This document shows positions 8,323 through 15,756 of a stretch of DNA of 64,000 nt, piece by piece (the first letter of the stretch is position 1; each line of letters begins with the position of its first letter). Both the position numbers and the translations under genes were made by a program. Below the pieces are notes generated by a model. That model was given only the letters and a program-made list of their open reading frames with translations. It did no database searches and had not been told where the DNA came from. The DNA is taken from contig NZ_DGLI01000025.1 in NCBI RefSeq assembly GCF_002387895.1, positions 187,041 to 251,040 of the forward strand, in the 5' to 3' direction. The DNA comes from Clostridium sp. UBA4548 (GTDB lineage: Bacteria > Bacillota > Clostridia > Clostridiales > Clostridiaceae).

Positions 8323-9309
8323 ATGGGATTTAAAGATTGGATAAAATACGATTTAATGTGGGGCATAGAGGATAAGCTTTTTGATGCTAAAGTCAAAGTT
8401 ATAGGTGTTGCAGATATATTTAAGGAAGCATCTGTAGAAGCTAAGGAGGGAATTGTCCAGACAGGCAAAGAATTTGTTGATTTAATGGGGGAAGGAGTAG
8501 AGCAGTTAACTGGACAGGATAAGATTAATGAAGCAAATATAATTTATGATAAGCAAGTAAAAAAATATGAGTTAAGTATAGAAAGATATAACAATACAGC
8601 AAAAAGAGTAGAAGAATCTATTAATTCTAACATATCAAGAATAAATGATTTTAAAGTAAGGATATTTGAAGAAATATTACCTAGGTTTGTGAATATAGCA
8701 AATAAGATAGATGATGTAAGTATAAAATCAAAATTTGATATGAATAAGAATATTAGTATTAAAGAACTTAAAAGTGAGTATCTTCCATGTAGAAGTGTTG
8801 TTGTTAATCAATTAAGTAAAATGAATATTACTTTTTCAGTTTTTATTTCTCCAGCATATACAATTTTGAAGATGAGAAAAAATGCAAAAGAATCATTGCA
8901 AAGTGCATATGAATTTGAGAAAAAAGTTAATTTAGAGGTTGAGAAAATATTTGCAGAAAGCAGTAGAATCGAAATTGTTTCTTGTTCATTGAATAATATT
9001 GGTACATATTTTGAAGATATGAATGATATCACCTTAAAGTTAATTGAGAGATTTGAAGAAAAGTTTGAGAATTTAGACAAAAATAACTTATCCTTATATA
9101 GAAGAGATGGATCAAAGAAATTAGATTTAGAGTTATTGCCAGAAGATATTAGAAATTATTATGATGCATGTTTAAATTGTTGTATTGTGTTGAAAGAAAT
9201 GGCAATGAAATCTTATATAAAAAATAATCAAATAGTAACTTCAGAAGTTGAAAGACTAAATAACAAGTGCTATAAATTCAAGCGTATGCGTATGGGAATG
9301 GGGGCTTAG
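8323..9309 (+). CDS. Uncharacterised coiled-coil-rich protein, partner of the HNH gene
   Basis: A 328-residue protein I do not recognise. It is largely helical and charged, with no signal peptide. Residues ~85-125 (YDKQVKKYELSIERYNN) and the late segments suggest coiled coil, and an amphipathic hydrophobic stretch lies near 165-190 (VFISPAYTILKMRKN). AGGAGG precedes the ATG by 6 bases. Its stop is two bases before the next ATG, so the two proteins are made together and may form a complex. The position behind a WYL regulator suggests a conditional stress or defence module. Confidence 0.6.
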   Translation: MGFKDWIKYDLMWGIEDKLFDAKVKVIGVADIFKEASVEAKEGIVQTGKEFVDLMGEGVEQLTGQDKINEANIIYDKQVKKYELSIERYNNTAKRVEESINSNISRINDFKVRIFEEILPRFVNIANKIDDVSIKSKFDMNKNISIKELKSEYLPCRSVVVNQLSKMNITFSVFISPAYTILKMRKNAKESLQSAYEFEKKVNLEVEKIFAESSRIEIVSCSLNNIGTYFEDMNDITLKLIERFEEKFENLDKNNLSLYRRDGSKKLDLELLPEDIRNYYDACLNCCIVLKEMAMKSYIKNNQIVTSEVERLNNKCYKFKRMRMGMGA

Positions 9310-9311
9310 GA

Positions 9312-11036
9312 ATGAATGATAAAAAATGGATTGAGGTATTAAAAAATTGTTCGCCACTAGATATGCCGGAAACTGTACAAGCTTTGGAATTTTATAATAA
9401 ACAATCTGCAGAAAAGTTAATGGATGAGATTAGCGAGGAGTTCTGTGGCAAGGAAGGAGTAATAAAAGGTTTTGTTGCTCCTGCTATTATTTCTATTATT
9501 GACTCACTTTCAATTGAAACTAATATAAAATATTTTAAGAATCTTAGTAGGTGCGGACTTACCGCAGAAAGAATAGCATTAGAGTTTAGTGACTTTTCAT
9601 ATGAAAAGTTTGGATATGCAGGTTGTTCAGAACTATCAGCTGATTTAGAATTTACAAGCAATAGAACATATAATGAAAATGTTAGAAGAAAGATAGATAA
9701 TACATCTTATAGAGAAAAGGAAAAGGAAAAGCGATTTAAAGACAAGCAATATATCCATTCTGATTATACAAATAGACGCATATATGAAAATGAAAATCAA
9801 GCAAACAGAAAAGGTTCAAACGATATAAATAGCAGAGTTACTGAAGTTGATCATATTAAGCCTTTAAAGGAAATTTTCGATGATTTAAAAGATAATATTG
9901 CTTTGGATGATAAAGATATTAGGGAAATAGCAAATATTAATGAGAACCTAGCGTATTCTGAAAGAAATATAAATAGAAGTAAAAGAGATGACACTAATAC
10001 AGAATTCGTAAATTCAAATAAAGCTAAAGCAAAGACATTAGATGATAAAACTAAAGAAACAATGTTGAATTTAGAGAAGATAGCTGTTAATGCATTAGAA
10101 AGGAAGCAAAATGAGGTAGTTGTTAGGAATATAAAAAATGCTGAGAAGAGGAAGGAAATAACAAGTAAAATTGCAACTAAGAGTTTTAAAGACAATGGGA
10201 AATACGCAGTAGGTGGTATTTCAGCAGATATTTTAATTTGTTTTATGAAAGCAAGTTTCTATGAAATAACTGATTCTATTAGAAATGGAATTAAGCATAA
10301 CACAAATACAGTTACAAATACCTCAGCATTTGCTTATAGAATTAAAAGGATTGGAAAGTTTATTTTAAGTAGATTAAAGGGTATTGTATCCAATAGCATT
10401 TTTGAGTTTACAAAGAATTTAATCATAAGTATTATAAAAGGTTTAATAAATTTATTTGCAGGTGTAATAGCATCTATTGCAAAGATAGTAGTTAAAGGAA
10501 TAAATTCTATAATTAGAGCAATAAAGATTCTATCATTACCTGAGAGCGAAATAAGTTGGCAAATGAAAGCTGACTCAATAGTAAAATTAATATCTTCAAC
10601 AGTTATATTATGCTGTGGGGATTTAGTAGAAGGGTTCATAAACAAGGTACCCTTTCTAAATAATTACATAAAGATTGTAAAGCCGATAATAATGGGAGTG
10701 TTAGTAGCTTTAGTTGGATATCTTATAGATAAAATGGACTTATTTAATGTTAAAAAGACTCAAAGATTTGAAAGAATTAAAGAAGTCTTTAACTTAAGAA
10801 TTAAAGAGATTCACGAAAATACAACAGAGTTTGTTGAGTTAACTATAAGTTTACTAGAAGAGCAAGTCAATATATTTAAGGATATCAAGAGTGAATTACA
10901 AAAAGCATTGGATAATGATGATAGTTATAAAGTGTTAGCCAATTCCATTAAAATTAAAGAAATCTTTAATATCGACAGTGATAGTTGTATAAAAAATGGT
11001 AACAGAAATTCTAGCAGAAGATTAATACAGTTTTAA
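9312..11036 (+). CDS. HNH-motif protein with C-terminal membrane region
   Basis: 574 residues. Residues ~130-230 look like a beta-beta-alpha-metal (HNH) nuclease core: EVDHIKPL with Asp180-His181, then NINENLAYSERNINRSKRD with Asn212 and Asn219/221 before Lys224, matching the DH...NL...N..SK spacing of HNH enzymes. The N-terminal ~120 residues and the basic linker are unassigned. Residues ~355-410 and ~425-495 hold several long hydrophobic or amphipathic segments (NLIISIIKGLINLFAGVIAS, YIKIVKPIIMGVLVALVGYL), so the nuclease is probably membrane-associated. A nuclease tethered to a membrane effector and co-transcribed with a coiled-coil partner behind a WYL regulator fits a phage-defence or abortive-infection system. 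The activity is inferred. Confidence 0.6.
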   Translation: MNDKKWIEVLKNCSPLDMPETVQALEFYNKQSAEKLMDEISEEFCGKEGVIKGFVAPAIISIIDSLSIETNIKYFKNLSRCGLTAERIALEFSDFSYEKFGYAGCSELSADLEFTSNRTYNENVRRKIDNTSYREKEKEKRFKDKQYIHSDYTNRRIYENENQANRKGSNDINSRVTEVDHIKPLKEIFDDLKDNIALDDKDIREIANINENLAYSERNINRSKRDDTNTEFVNSNKAKAKTLDDKTKETMLNLEKIAVNALERKQNEVVVRNIKNAEKRKEITSKIATKSFKDNGKYAVGGISADILICFMKASFYEITDSIRNGIKHNTNTVTNTSAFAYRIKRIGKFILSRLKGIVSNSIFEFTKNLIISIIKGLINLFAGVIASIAKIVVKGINSIIRAIKILSLPESEISWQMKADSIVKLISSTVILCCGDLVEGFINKVPFLNNYIKIVKPIIMGVLVALVGYLIDKMDLFNVKKTQRFERIKEVFNLRIKEIHENTTEFVELTISLLEEQVNIFKDIKSELQKALDNDDSYKVLANSIKIKEIFNIDSDSCIKNGNRNSSRRLIQF

Positions 11037-11435
11037 AGTGAAAAATAAGGTTAAACTAGGAATTTATTTAATAGTGTTGAACCAGAGTAATTACTAGATT
11101 ATTCTTTGCCAAGGAGTGATATTCAAATTAGTTTCCCTTAAAAATAGAAAGCTGTAAAAGTATGTTTAGTATTTTTAATAATAATGAAAAGTCAGAGGAT
11201 AGCTTTGATATATAGTTTGACTTAGTAGGGTGGGGAAGATCTTAAGAAATTTAATATAAAAGGGAGAAAAGAAGGAATTTAATTAGGGTGTAGAACTCAT
11301 TGATAGAGGGGAATGAGTAATAGGGAAAAATCATATAGCAGCATAATATATTAGCTTGATATAAATGTTATAATTTGTGTATGTGGATATTTAAATAGAA
11401 TTGCTCATGAGATTTTGGATATGTGGAGGGTAGAT
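11037..11435. other. Intergenic region, nothing recognised
   Basis: About 400 bases with no module copies and no convincing coding remnant. A TATAAT box at 11369-11374 lies about 60 bases before the hydrolase gene and is the likely promoter -10; no good -35 is visible. Confidence 0.4.
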
Positions 11436-12191
11436 ATGATATTTAAAGATTTTGGAAATAAGGATAAGCCAGTAATGATTTTTCTTCATGGTGGTGGACT
11501 GTCCTGGTGGTCATTAAAACCGCAAATTGAAGCACTAAAAAAGGATTATTTTATCATTACACCCATCATTGACGGACACGGTGATGATTGCAATAGCACT
11601 TTTGTAAGCATAGAAAAATCAGCAGAAGGGGTTATTGAGTATATAAAGAATAATTGTAATGGAAAAGTTTTTTCAGTTTGTGGTCTTTCCATTGGTGCTC
11701 AAATTGTTGTAGAAATATTATCGCGAGAAGCTGATATCACAGAGCATGCAGTTATAGAAAGTGCTTTAGTTTATCCGATGAAGATGGCAACTAAATTAAC
11801 TGTGCCAATGTACAATTTGTGTTATGGGTTAATTAAAAAAAGATGGTATGCAAAATTGCAGGCTAAAACATTAAATGTTCCTGAAGAATTATTTGAAGCC
11901 TATTACATGGACAGTTCACGAATGACAAAAGAATCCCTAATCAATATTGCAAAAAGTAATGGTGATTATTCATTGCCTTCAACATTAGGTAATACCAAAG
12001 CAAAAACATTAATACTGGTTGGAGAGAAGGAACTGTCAGTTATGAAAAAGTCTGCAAAACTACTTCACCACACTATAAAAGGCAGTTTTTTAAAAGTCAT
12101 TGAGAAGAGTGGTCATGGAGAGATTAGTTTAATTCATACAGATAGTTACCTTGACTTATTAGAAGGTTTCTTTGCAAATGCTATAAATTAA
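11436..12191 (+). CDS. Alpha/beta-fold hydrolase
   Basis: 251 residues with the full fold signature: oxyanion-hole motif HGGG near residue 20, nucleophile elbow CGLSIGAQ with Ser near 93, an acid-bearing strand TLILVGEKE near 198, and the terminal His in SGHGE near 230. ATG 11436 is used because GGAGGG lies 6 bases upstream; the frame is open from 11415. Single gene with its own terminator. Substrate cannot be told; it resembles carboxylesterases and lyases of small hydrophobic substrates. Confidence 0.8.
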   Translation: MIFKDFGNKDKPVMIFLHGGGLSWWSLKPQIEALKKDYFIITPIIDGHGDDCNSTFVSIEKSAEGVIEYIKNNCNGKVFSVCGLSIGAQIVVEILSREADITEHAVIESALVYPMKMATKLTVPMYNLCYGLIKKRWYAKLQAKTLNVPEELFEAYYMDSSRMTKESLINIAKSNGDYSLPSTLGNTKAKTLILVGEKELSVMKKSAKLLHHTIKGSFLKVIEKSGHGEISLIHTDSYLDLLEGFFANAIN

Positions 12192-12222
12192 TGGAACTCC
12201 CTTGGAGTTCCATTAAAACTCT
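12188..12222. terminator. Perfect hairpin terminator
   Basis: TAATGGAACTCC and GGAGTTCCATTA form a 12-bp perfect stem with a 3-base loop, flanked by T-rich sequence on the plus strand. It ends the hydrolase gene and may also serve the convergent minus-strand gene. Confidence 0.85.
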
Positions 12223-12283
12223 TATATTATGAACCCTTTTTTTAGAAGAGCCTTAAGTTAATAAAATGAAATACTTATCTAAA

Positions 12284-13315
12284 CTAAGTGTTTTTAGTGG
12301 TTGCTTGAAAACTCTTTTTATATTTTAGCTCTTTAACAAAGCTATAAGCATAAGTGCTTATGATTCCCCCAAGTATCCCTGCTATAATTGCAAACAACAG
12401 AGTTTTTGCAACTACTATTGGGTCATTAAAAGCAAAAGGTGTAAAGAATCCAGGTATAGATGAGGCTGTTCCAGGAGCATCTACTTTGATTTTAAAAAGT
12501 ACAGCTATAATTCCAGCTAAACCTCCACCTATAAAACTTGCAGTATATAAGGGTCCTGAATTTTTAGTAACTAAGTCAGCTTGGGTTAATGGTTCAAGCA
12601 TTAAGGAAACTAATTTAGACTTATCTTTTATTCCAATTTTTAAGAACATCATACCATTAGCAAAAGCACCACCTACGCAAGCTATACAACCAATTCCCAT
12701 AGGAAGTCCCTTTAAACTTAACATTGCAGTTAGAGCCATTGAACTAAGTGGAGATGTGCTTATTACAGTTATAATTCCGCCAAGCACAAAACCCATAAAT
12801 ATTGGGGACATAGTTGTAGCATTCACAATGGTAACGCCAATTTCTGTAAGGGCCTTAGTTACTATTGGATTTACTAATGCTGCTATAAGTCTTGCTAAAG
12901 GCACAAATAATAACAATATAGAAATCAACTTTAAAGTATCATTTAATTTATTCTTTAGCTTGTCATATACTATGGCTAATAAATAGCCTGCTACAAATCC
13001 AGGTAATATTCCAAAGCCAAACACCGCAGCACCAGTAGCGGCAGCCACATCAAACTCAACATCCATTTTTAACATTACAAGTATTGCGCAAATAATTCCT
13101 GCTACACTACCAGCGGCTTTCCCTATTTCTACAGCGAAAGCAATGCCTACAGCATCACCTAAAATATATTTATAAATAGCTTCTACCAGAAAGGTTGCTA
13201 CAGCAGCTCCTGCTAAGCCAGTCATGGCTTTTTCACCCTTATAAGCCTTTGTGCTAAACAGATAAAACATTACTAATACAAGCATTAACGTAAATAAACC
13301 TTTTAAAACTTCCAT
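12284..13315 (-). CDS. PTS EIIC_2 / PfoR-like multi-pass membrane protein
   Basis: A 343-residue polytopic membrane protein of the PTS_EIIC_2 group, which includes PfoR of Clostridium perfringens. About eight to ten hydrophobic helices run the whole length (VFGFGILPGFVAGYLLAIVY, GFVLGGIITVISTSPLSSMA, ASFIGGGLAGIIAVLF). A GAGGAGGAGT ribosome binding site lies just upstream of the ATG. No IIA or IIB component is adjacent, so a classical phosphotransferase role is doubtful. The leader contains a tandem glycine riboswitch with terminator about 330 bases upstream, which suggests glycine-dependent expression and possibly transport of glycine or a related compound (inference). Confidence 0.75.
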   Translation of the reverse strand: MEVLKGLFTLMLVLVMFYLFSTKAYKGEKAMTGLAGAAVATFLVEAIYKYILGDAVGIAFAVEIGKAAGSVAGIICAILVMLKMDVEFDVAAATGAAVFGFGILPGFVAGYLLAIVYDKLKNKLNDTLKLISILLLFVPLARLIAALVNPIVTKALTEIGVTIVNATTMSPIFMGFVLGGIITVISTSPLSSMALTAMLSLKGLPMGIGCIACVGGAFANGMMFLKIGIKDKSKLVSLMLEPLTQADLVTKNSGPLYTASFIGGGLAGIIAVLFKIKVDAPGTASSIPGFFTPFAFNDPIVVAKTLLFAIIAGILGGIISTYAYSFVKELKYKKSFQATTKNT

Positions 13316-13646
13316 CTTTAACTCCTCCTCATTTTAATTTAAGCATTTAAAGATTTAGAAAGTTATCAATTTATGCTGAGCTCTTACATAAATAGTTCCT
13401 AAATATCTAAGAAAATGCTTTGTTTTTCAGGGTCATTTGTATAATTATTAAATAATGAACAAGTTCATTTTGTAGAGCAACTTTAAAAGTAAATTTTAAA
13501 AATATATGAAATTTGTTATACTAAATTACCTTGTTAAGGTCTAGAAATTTGAAGGCTGTTTAGCAGCATTTTGTAGAAGATGACAGAGCTAGAACTTCTA
13601 GGAAGTTGTTTAATACAAACTATAGATTTAGGATTTGAAAGCATAA

Positions 13647-13697
13647 AAAGACAGAGAAAAAGGTATTATAAAAAAATTACCCTTTTCTCTGTCTTTT
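13647..13697 (-). terminator. Riboswitch-controlled intrinsic terminator
   Basis: On the minus strand AAAGACAGAGAAAAGGGTA pairs with TACCTTTTTCTCTGTCTTT, followed by TTTTTAT. The first strand contains GACAGAG of aptamer 2, so glycine binding would sequester it and permit read-through, the usual ON-switch logic. Confidence 0.85.
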
Positions 13698-13860
13698 TAT
13701 CTGAAAGATTTTACGGTACAAACCGTATTACTTCTTCGATGCTACAAATTGTAGTCTCTCCAGAGTTGTATCAAGAAACTGTAATTTACCTGAGAGTTTC
13801 AAAGTAATTCGGATCAGTTACTTCTTTCTCCTACGGTGTCAAGCGACTTTTCAGTACTCC
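13695..13860 (-). ncRNA. Tandem glycine riboswitch
   Basis: Read on the minus strand, the first aptamer has CACCGTAGGAG followed by GAAACTCTCAGGTAAA; the second has CTCTGGAGAG, CATCGAAGAAGTAA and AATCTTTCAGATAAAAAG followed by GACAGAG. These match the glycine riboswitch core (CACCGAAGGRGCAA, AAACTCTCAGGYAAAA, GGACAGAG) twice with the usual short linker. The 3' strand of the last helix is also the first strand of the terminator at 13647-13697, so ligand binding should compete with termination. The downstream gene is the EIIC-like membrane protein rather than gcvTPH. Confidence 0.85.
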
Positions 13861-14080
13861 ATCATCTACATATATATTGATTTATAGTATTATTTTACCA
13901 TATGAATTTGCTGAACACTAATAGAAATTATTAATTAAACCTAATATAACCATTTGCTACTTCAATGATTTCATGTTTTGGGGGAAGTATGTTGAGAATA
14001 TATATTTTGTATTTATATGTTAATAATTCGCTTTAAAATTAAAGGATTCGATATAAGATCTAGGAGTATGAATAGATTTA

Positions 14081-14150
14081 AGTAGCTACTAAGAAAAAGT
14101 ATCCAAGCAACTAAAATGCTAGGACATTCTTTCTCAGTGGTTTACTCTAA
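14081..14150 (+). repeat. Module B hairpin, copy 2
   Basis: AGCTACTAAGAAAAAG and CTTTCTCAGTGGTTT form the long stem seen in the right-hand array. It sits 120 bases before the HD-domain gene with no plus-strand gene in front of it, so it is probably a relic of a lost cassette. Confidence 0.6.
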
Positions 14151-14268
14151 CTCATAATAAGATTCAAACTCTCCAAAATGAGTGTGAAAATATATTTAAC
14201 TCTAACTACCTTTTGACGTGATATACTTAAATAAGATAATTTTATAATATATTTGGAGGTTTGGGAAA

Positions 14269-14844
14269 ATGAACATAAGAAAATTTATAGAGATTATGGC
14301 TGTTGCAGAAAATCTTAAAAATAATACAAGACATTCATGGACTTCTTCTAATCGTCATGAAAGTGTAGCAGAGCACAGCTGGCGATTATCTTTAATGGCA
14401 TACTTTGTAAAGGATGAATTTCCTAAGGTTGATATCAATAAAGTAATATTAATGTGTATTTTTCATGACTTAGGTGAAGCAGTGACAGGGGACATACCTG
14501 CATTTTACAAAACTGAAAGCCATGAGATTGTTGAGGATAGAGCGGTTCAACAGCTGCTTGAGAATATACCAGAGCCCTATAAAAAAGAACTTACTATGCT
14601 ATTTTTAGAAATGCATGAGCAAAAAACTTTAGAAGCCAAAATTTATAAGGCACTGGATAAGATGGAGGCAATAATGCAACATAATGAGGCCAGTATATCA
14701 ACATGGTTACCTCTTGAGTATGAATTAAACCTTACCTATGGAAAAAAAGAAGTAGAATTCTCAAAGTATATGAAAGAATTGAAACAAGCTATAAATGAAG
14801 ATACTATAAATAAAATACAGAATTCAAAAGAATCAGTATCATAA
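14269..14844 (+). CDS. HD-domain 5'-nucleotidase-like protein (YfbR/HDDC2 type)
   Basis: 191 residues with an HD metal-binding fold: His36 in SVAEHSWRL, the His66-Asp67 pair in FHDLGEAVTGD, and a later Asp in ALDKMEA near residue 128. Relatives are metal-dependent phosphohydrolases that remove phosphate from deoxynucleoside monophosphates. GGAGG lies 9 bases upstream of the ATG. Single gene; the hairpin at 15120 lies 275 bases downstream. Exact substrate unproven. Confidence 0.8.
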   Translation: MNIRKFIEIMAVAENLKNNTRHSWTSSNRHESVAEHSWRLSLMAYFVKDEFPKVDINKVILMCIFHDLGEAVTGDIPAFYKTESHEIVEDRAVQQLLENIPEPYKKELTMLFLEMHEQKTLEAKIYKALDKMEAIMQHNEASISTWLPLEYELNLTYGKKEVEFSKYMKELKQAINEDTINKIQNSKESVS

Positions 14845-15281
14845 ACATATGAAGATCTATAGCTGGAGTGATGCATTTTAGTTGTAATTGACACCTTAGC
14901 TAATTCTCTTAGAGCGTTAGGTAGATGGTATGAAGCCAAGTAAATAATTAAGGCTAATTTAATGAAAAACTTCTAAAACCAGCACAAGCATTAAGAATTC
15001 TTATGTTTTTTTATTCTTAACAATATTAATTGTTATAAATACTTAAAGATTGCCATAAATATTGTTATCTTTAAATATTTTTGACTTAATTAGATTAGTA
15101 GCGTAAATTAAAAGATATAATCACTATGAAAACTTTAGCTGAGTTTTCATAGTGATTTTTTATGGAATTTTATAAATAAAATCATCTATGCTCCATGATT
15201 TATTTATAGATAGAGAAAATAAAAGATAATTTCTAGTAAGAATGAGTATGAATAAAAAATTTGCTAAATTTATATAAAAAG
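14845..15281. other. Intergenic region with gene remnant and terminator
   Basis: At 14879-14943 a stop-terminated reading frame encodes DTLANSLRALGRWYEAK, which looks like the C-terminal tail of a lost protein I cannot name. A perfect hairpin terminator lies at 15120-15161. The rest is AT-rich and featureless. Confidence 0.4.
15120..15161. terminator. Perfect hairpin terminator
   Basis: ATCACTATGAAAACT and AGTTTTCATAGTGAT form a 15-bp perfect stem with a 7-base loop, followed by TTTTT. It insulates the HD-domain gene from the cad operon. Confidence 0.85.
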
Positions 15282-15283
15282 TT

Positions 15284-15350
15284 TTGACAAATATAAGCAA
15301 GTAGCATATACTGAATATATAAACATATGAACAAGTAAACATATATTCAG
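15284..15350 (+). promoter_or_regulatory. cad promoter and CadC-type operator
   Basis: TTGACA (15284-15289), a 17-base spacer and TATACT (15307-15312) form a near-consensus promoter. Immediately over and after the -10 lies CTGAATATAT (15311-15320) inverted with ATATATTCAG (15341-15350), enclosing ACATATGAACAAG. This AT-rich interrupted dyad is typical of ArsR/CadC operators. The encoded CadC should bind here and leave when metal binds. Confidence 0.8.
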
Positions 15351-15365
15351 TTGAGGTGATATTGG

Positions 15366-15734
15366 ATGGAAAATAATAAAGAAATAATTGATACCTGTAA
15401 TTGCAATGTTATTCACGAAGATGTTGTAAAAAGAGTTAAAGAAACAATTCCACAAGAGGAAACTTTATATGACTTAGCAGATTTGTTTAAAACTTTTGGG
15501 GATAGTACAAGAATAAAAATTATATGTGCATTATTCCAATCGGAAATGTGCGTATGTGATATAGCTGCTTTACTTTGCATGAATCAATCAGCTATTTCAC
15601 ATCAGTTAAGGGTTCTTAAACAAGCTAGGTTAGTTAAGTATAGAAAAGAAGGAAAGGTTGTTTATTATTCCTTAGATGATGATCATGTTAAAGGTATATT
15701 TGATCAAGGTTTAGCTCATTTAAAAGAGAAATAA
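15366..15734 (+). CDS. cadC: CadC-type ArsR-family metal-sensing repressor
   Basis: 122 residues. The winged helix covers about 35-105, with the recognition helix near SAISHQLRVLKQ. Metal ligands of the CadC type are visible: N-terminal Cys11-x-Cys13 (DTCNCN) and Cys62-x-Cys64 in MCVCDI. A second site of Asp/His type (DDDH, then DQGLAH in the last helix) is also kept. Family members repress efflux operons and release DNA on binding Cd, Pb, Bi or Zn. GAGGTGAT lies 5 bases before the ATG. It is the first gene of the cadC-cadA operon, 22 bases before cadA. Confidence 0.92.
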   Translation: MENNKEIIDTCNCNVIHEDVVKRVKETIPQEETLYDLADLFKTFGDSTRIKIICALFQSEMCVCDIAALLCMNQSAISHQLRVLKQARLVKYRKEGKVVYYSLDDDHVKGIFDQGLAHLKEK

Positions 15735-15756
15735 ATAGATTTGGGGGGAGTAAGAA

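Larger units (their letters stand above)
13316..14268. other. Intergenic region with glycine riboswitch, terminator and module B
   Basis: About 950 bases between divergent genes. From right to left on the minus strand: a likely promoter (ATATGGTAAAATA near 13890-13905), tandem glycine aptamers (13695-13860), intrinsic terminator (13647-13697), then a ~330-base untranslated leader to the EIIC-like gene. On the plus-strand side, a module B copy lies at 14081-14150 upstream of the HD-domain gene. Confidence 0.6.

Noticed and set aside
9392..10645. Minus-strand open frames within the HNH gene
   Set aside because: They are low-complexity antisense frames typical of AT-rich genes and lack ribosome binding sites.
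12354..12986. Plus-strand open frame of 210 codons
   Set aside because: It lies antisense inside the EIIC-like gene, which has a ribosome binding site, family similarity and membrane helices; the plus frame has none.
13580..13807. Plus-strand open frame of 75 codons
   Set aside because: It overlaps the conserved glycine riboswitch and terminator on the other strand and has no ribosome binding site.
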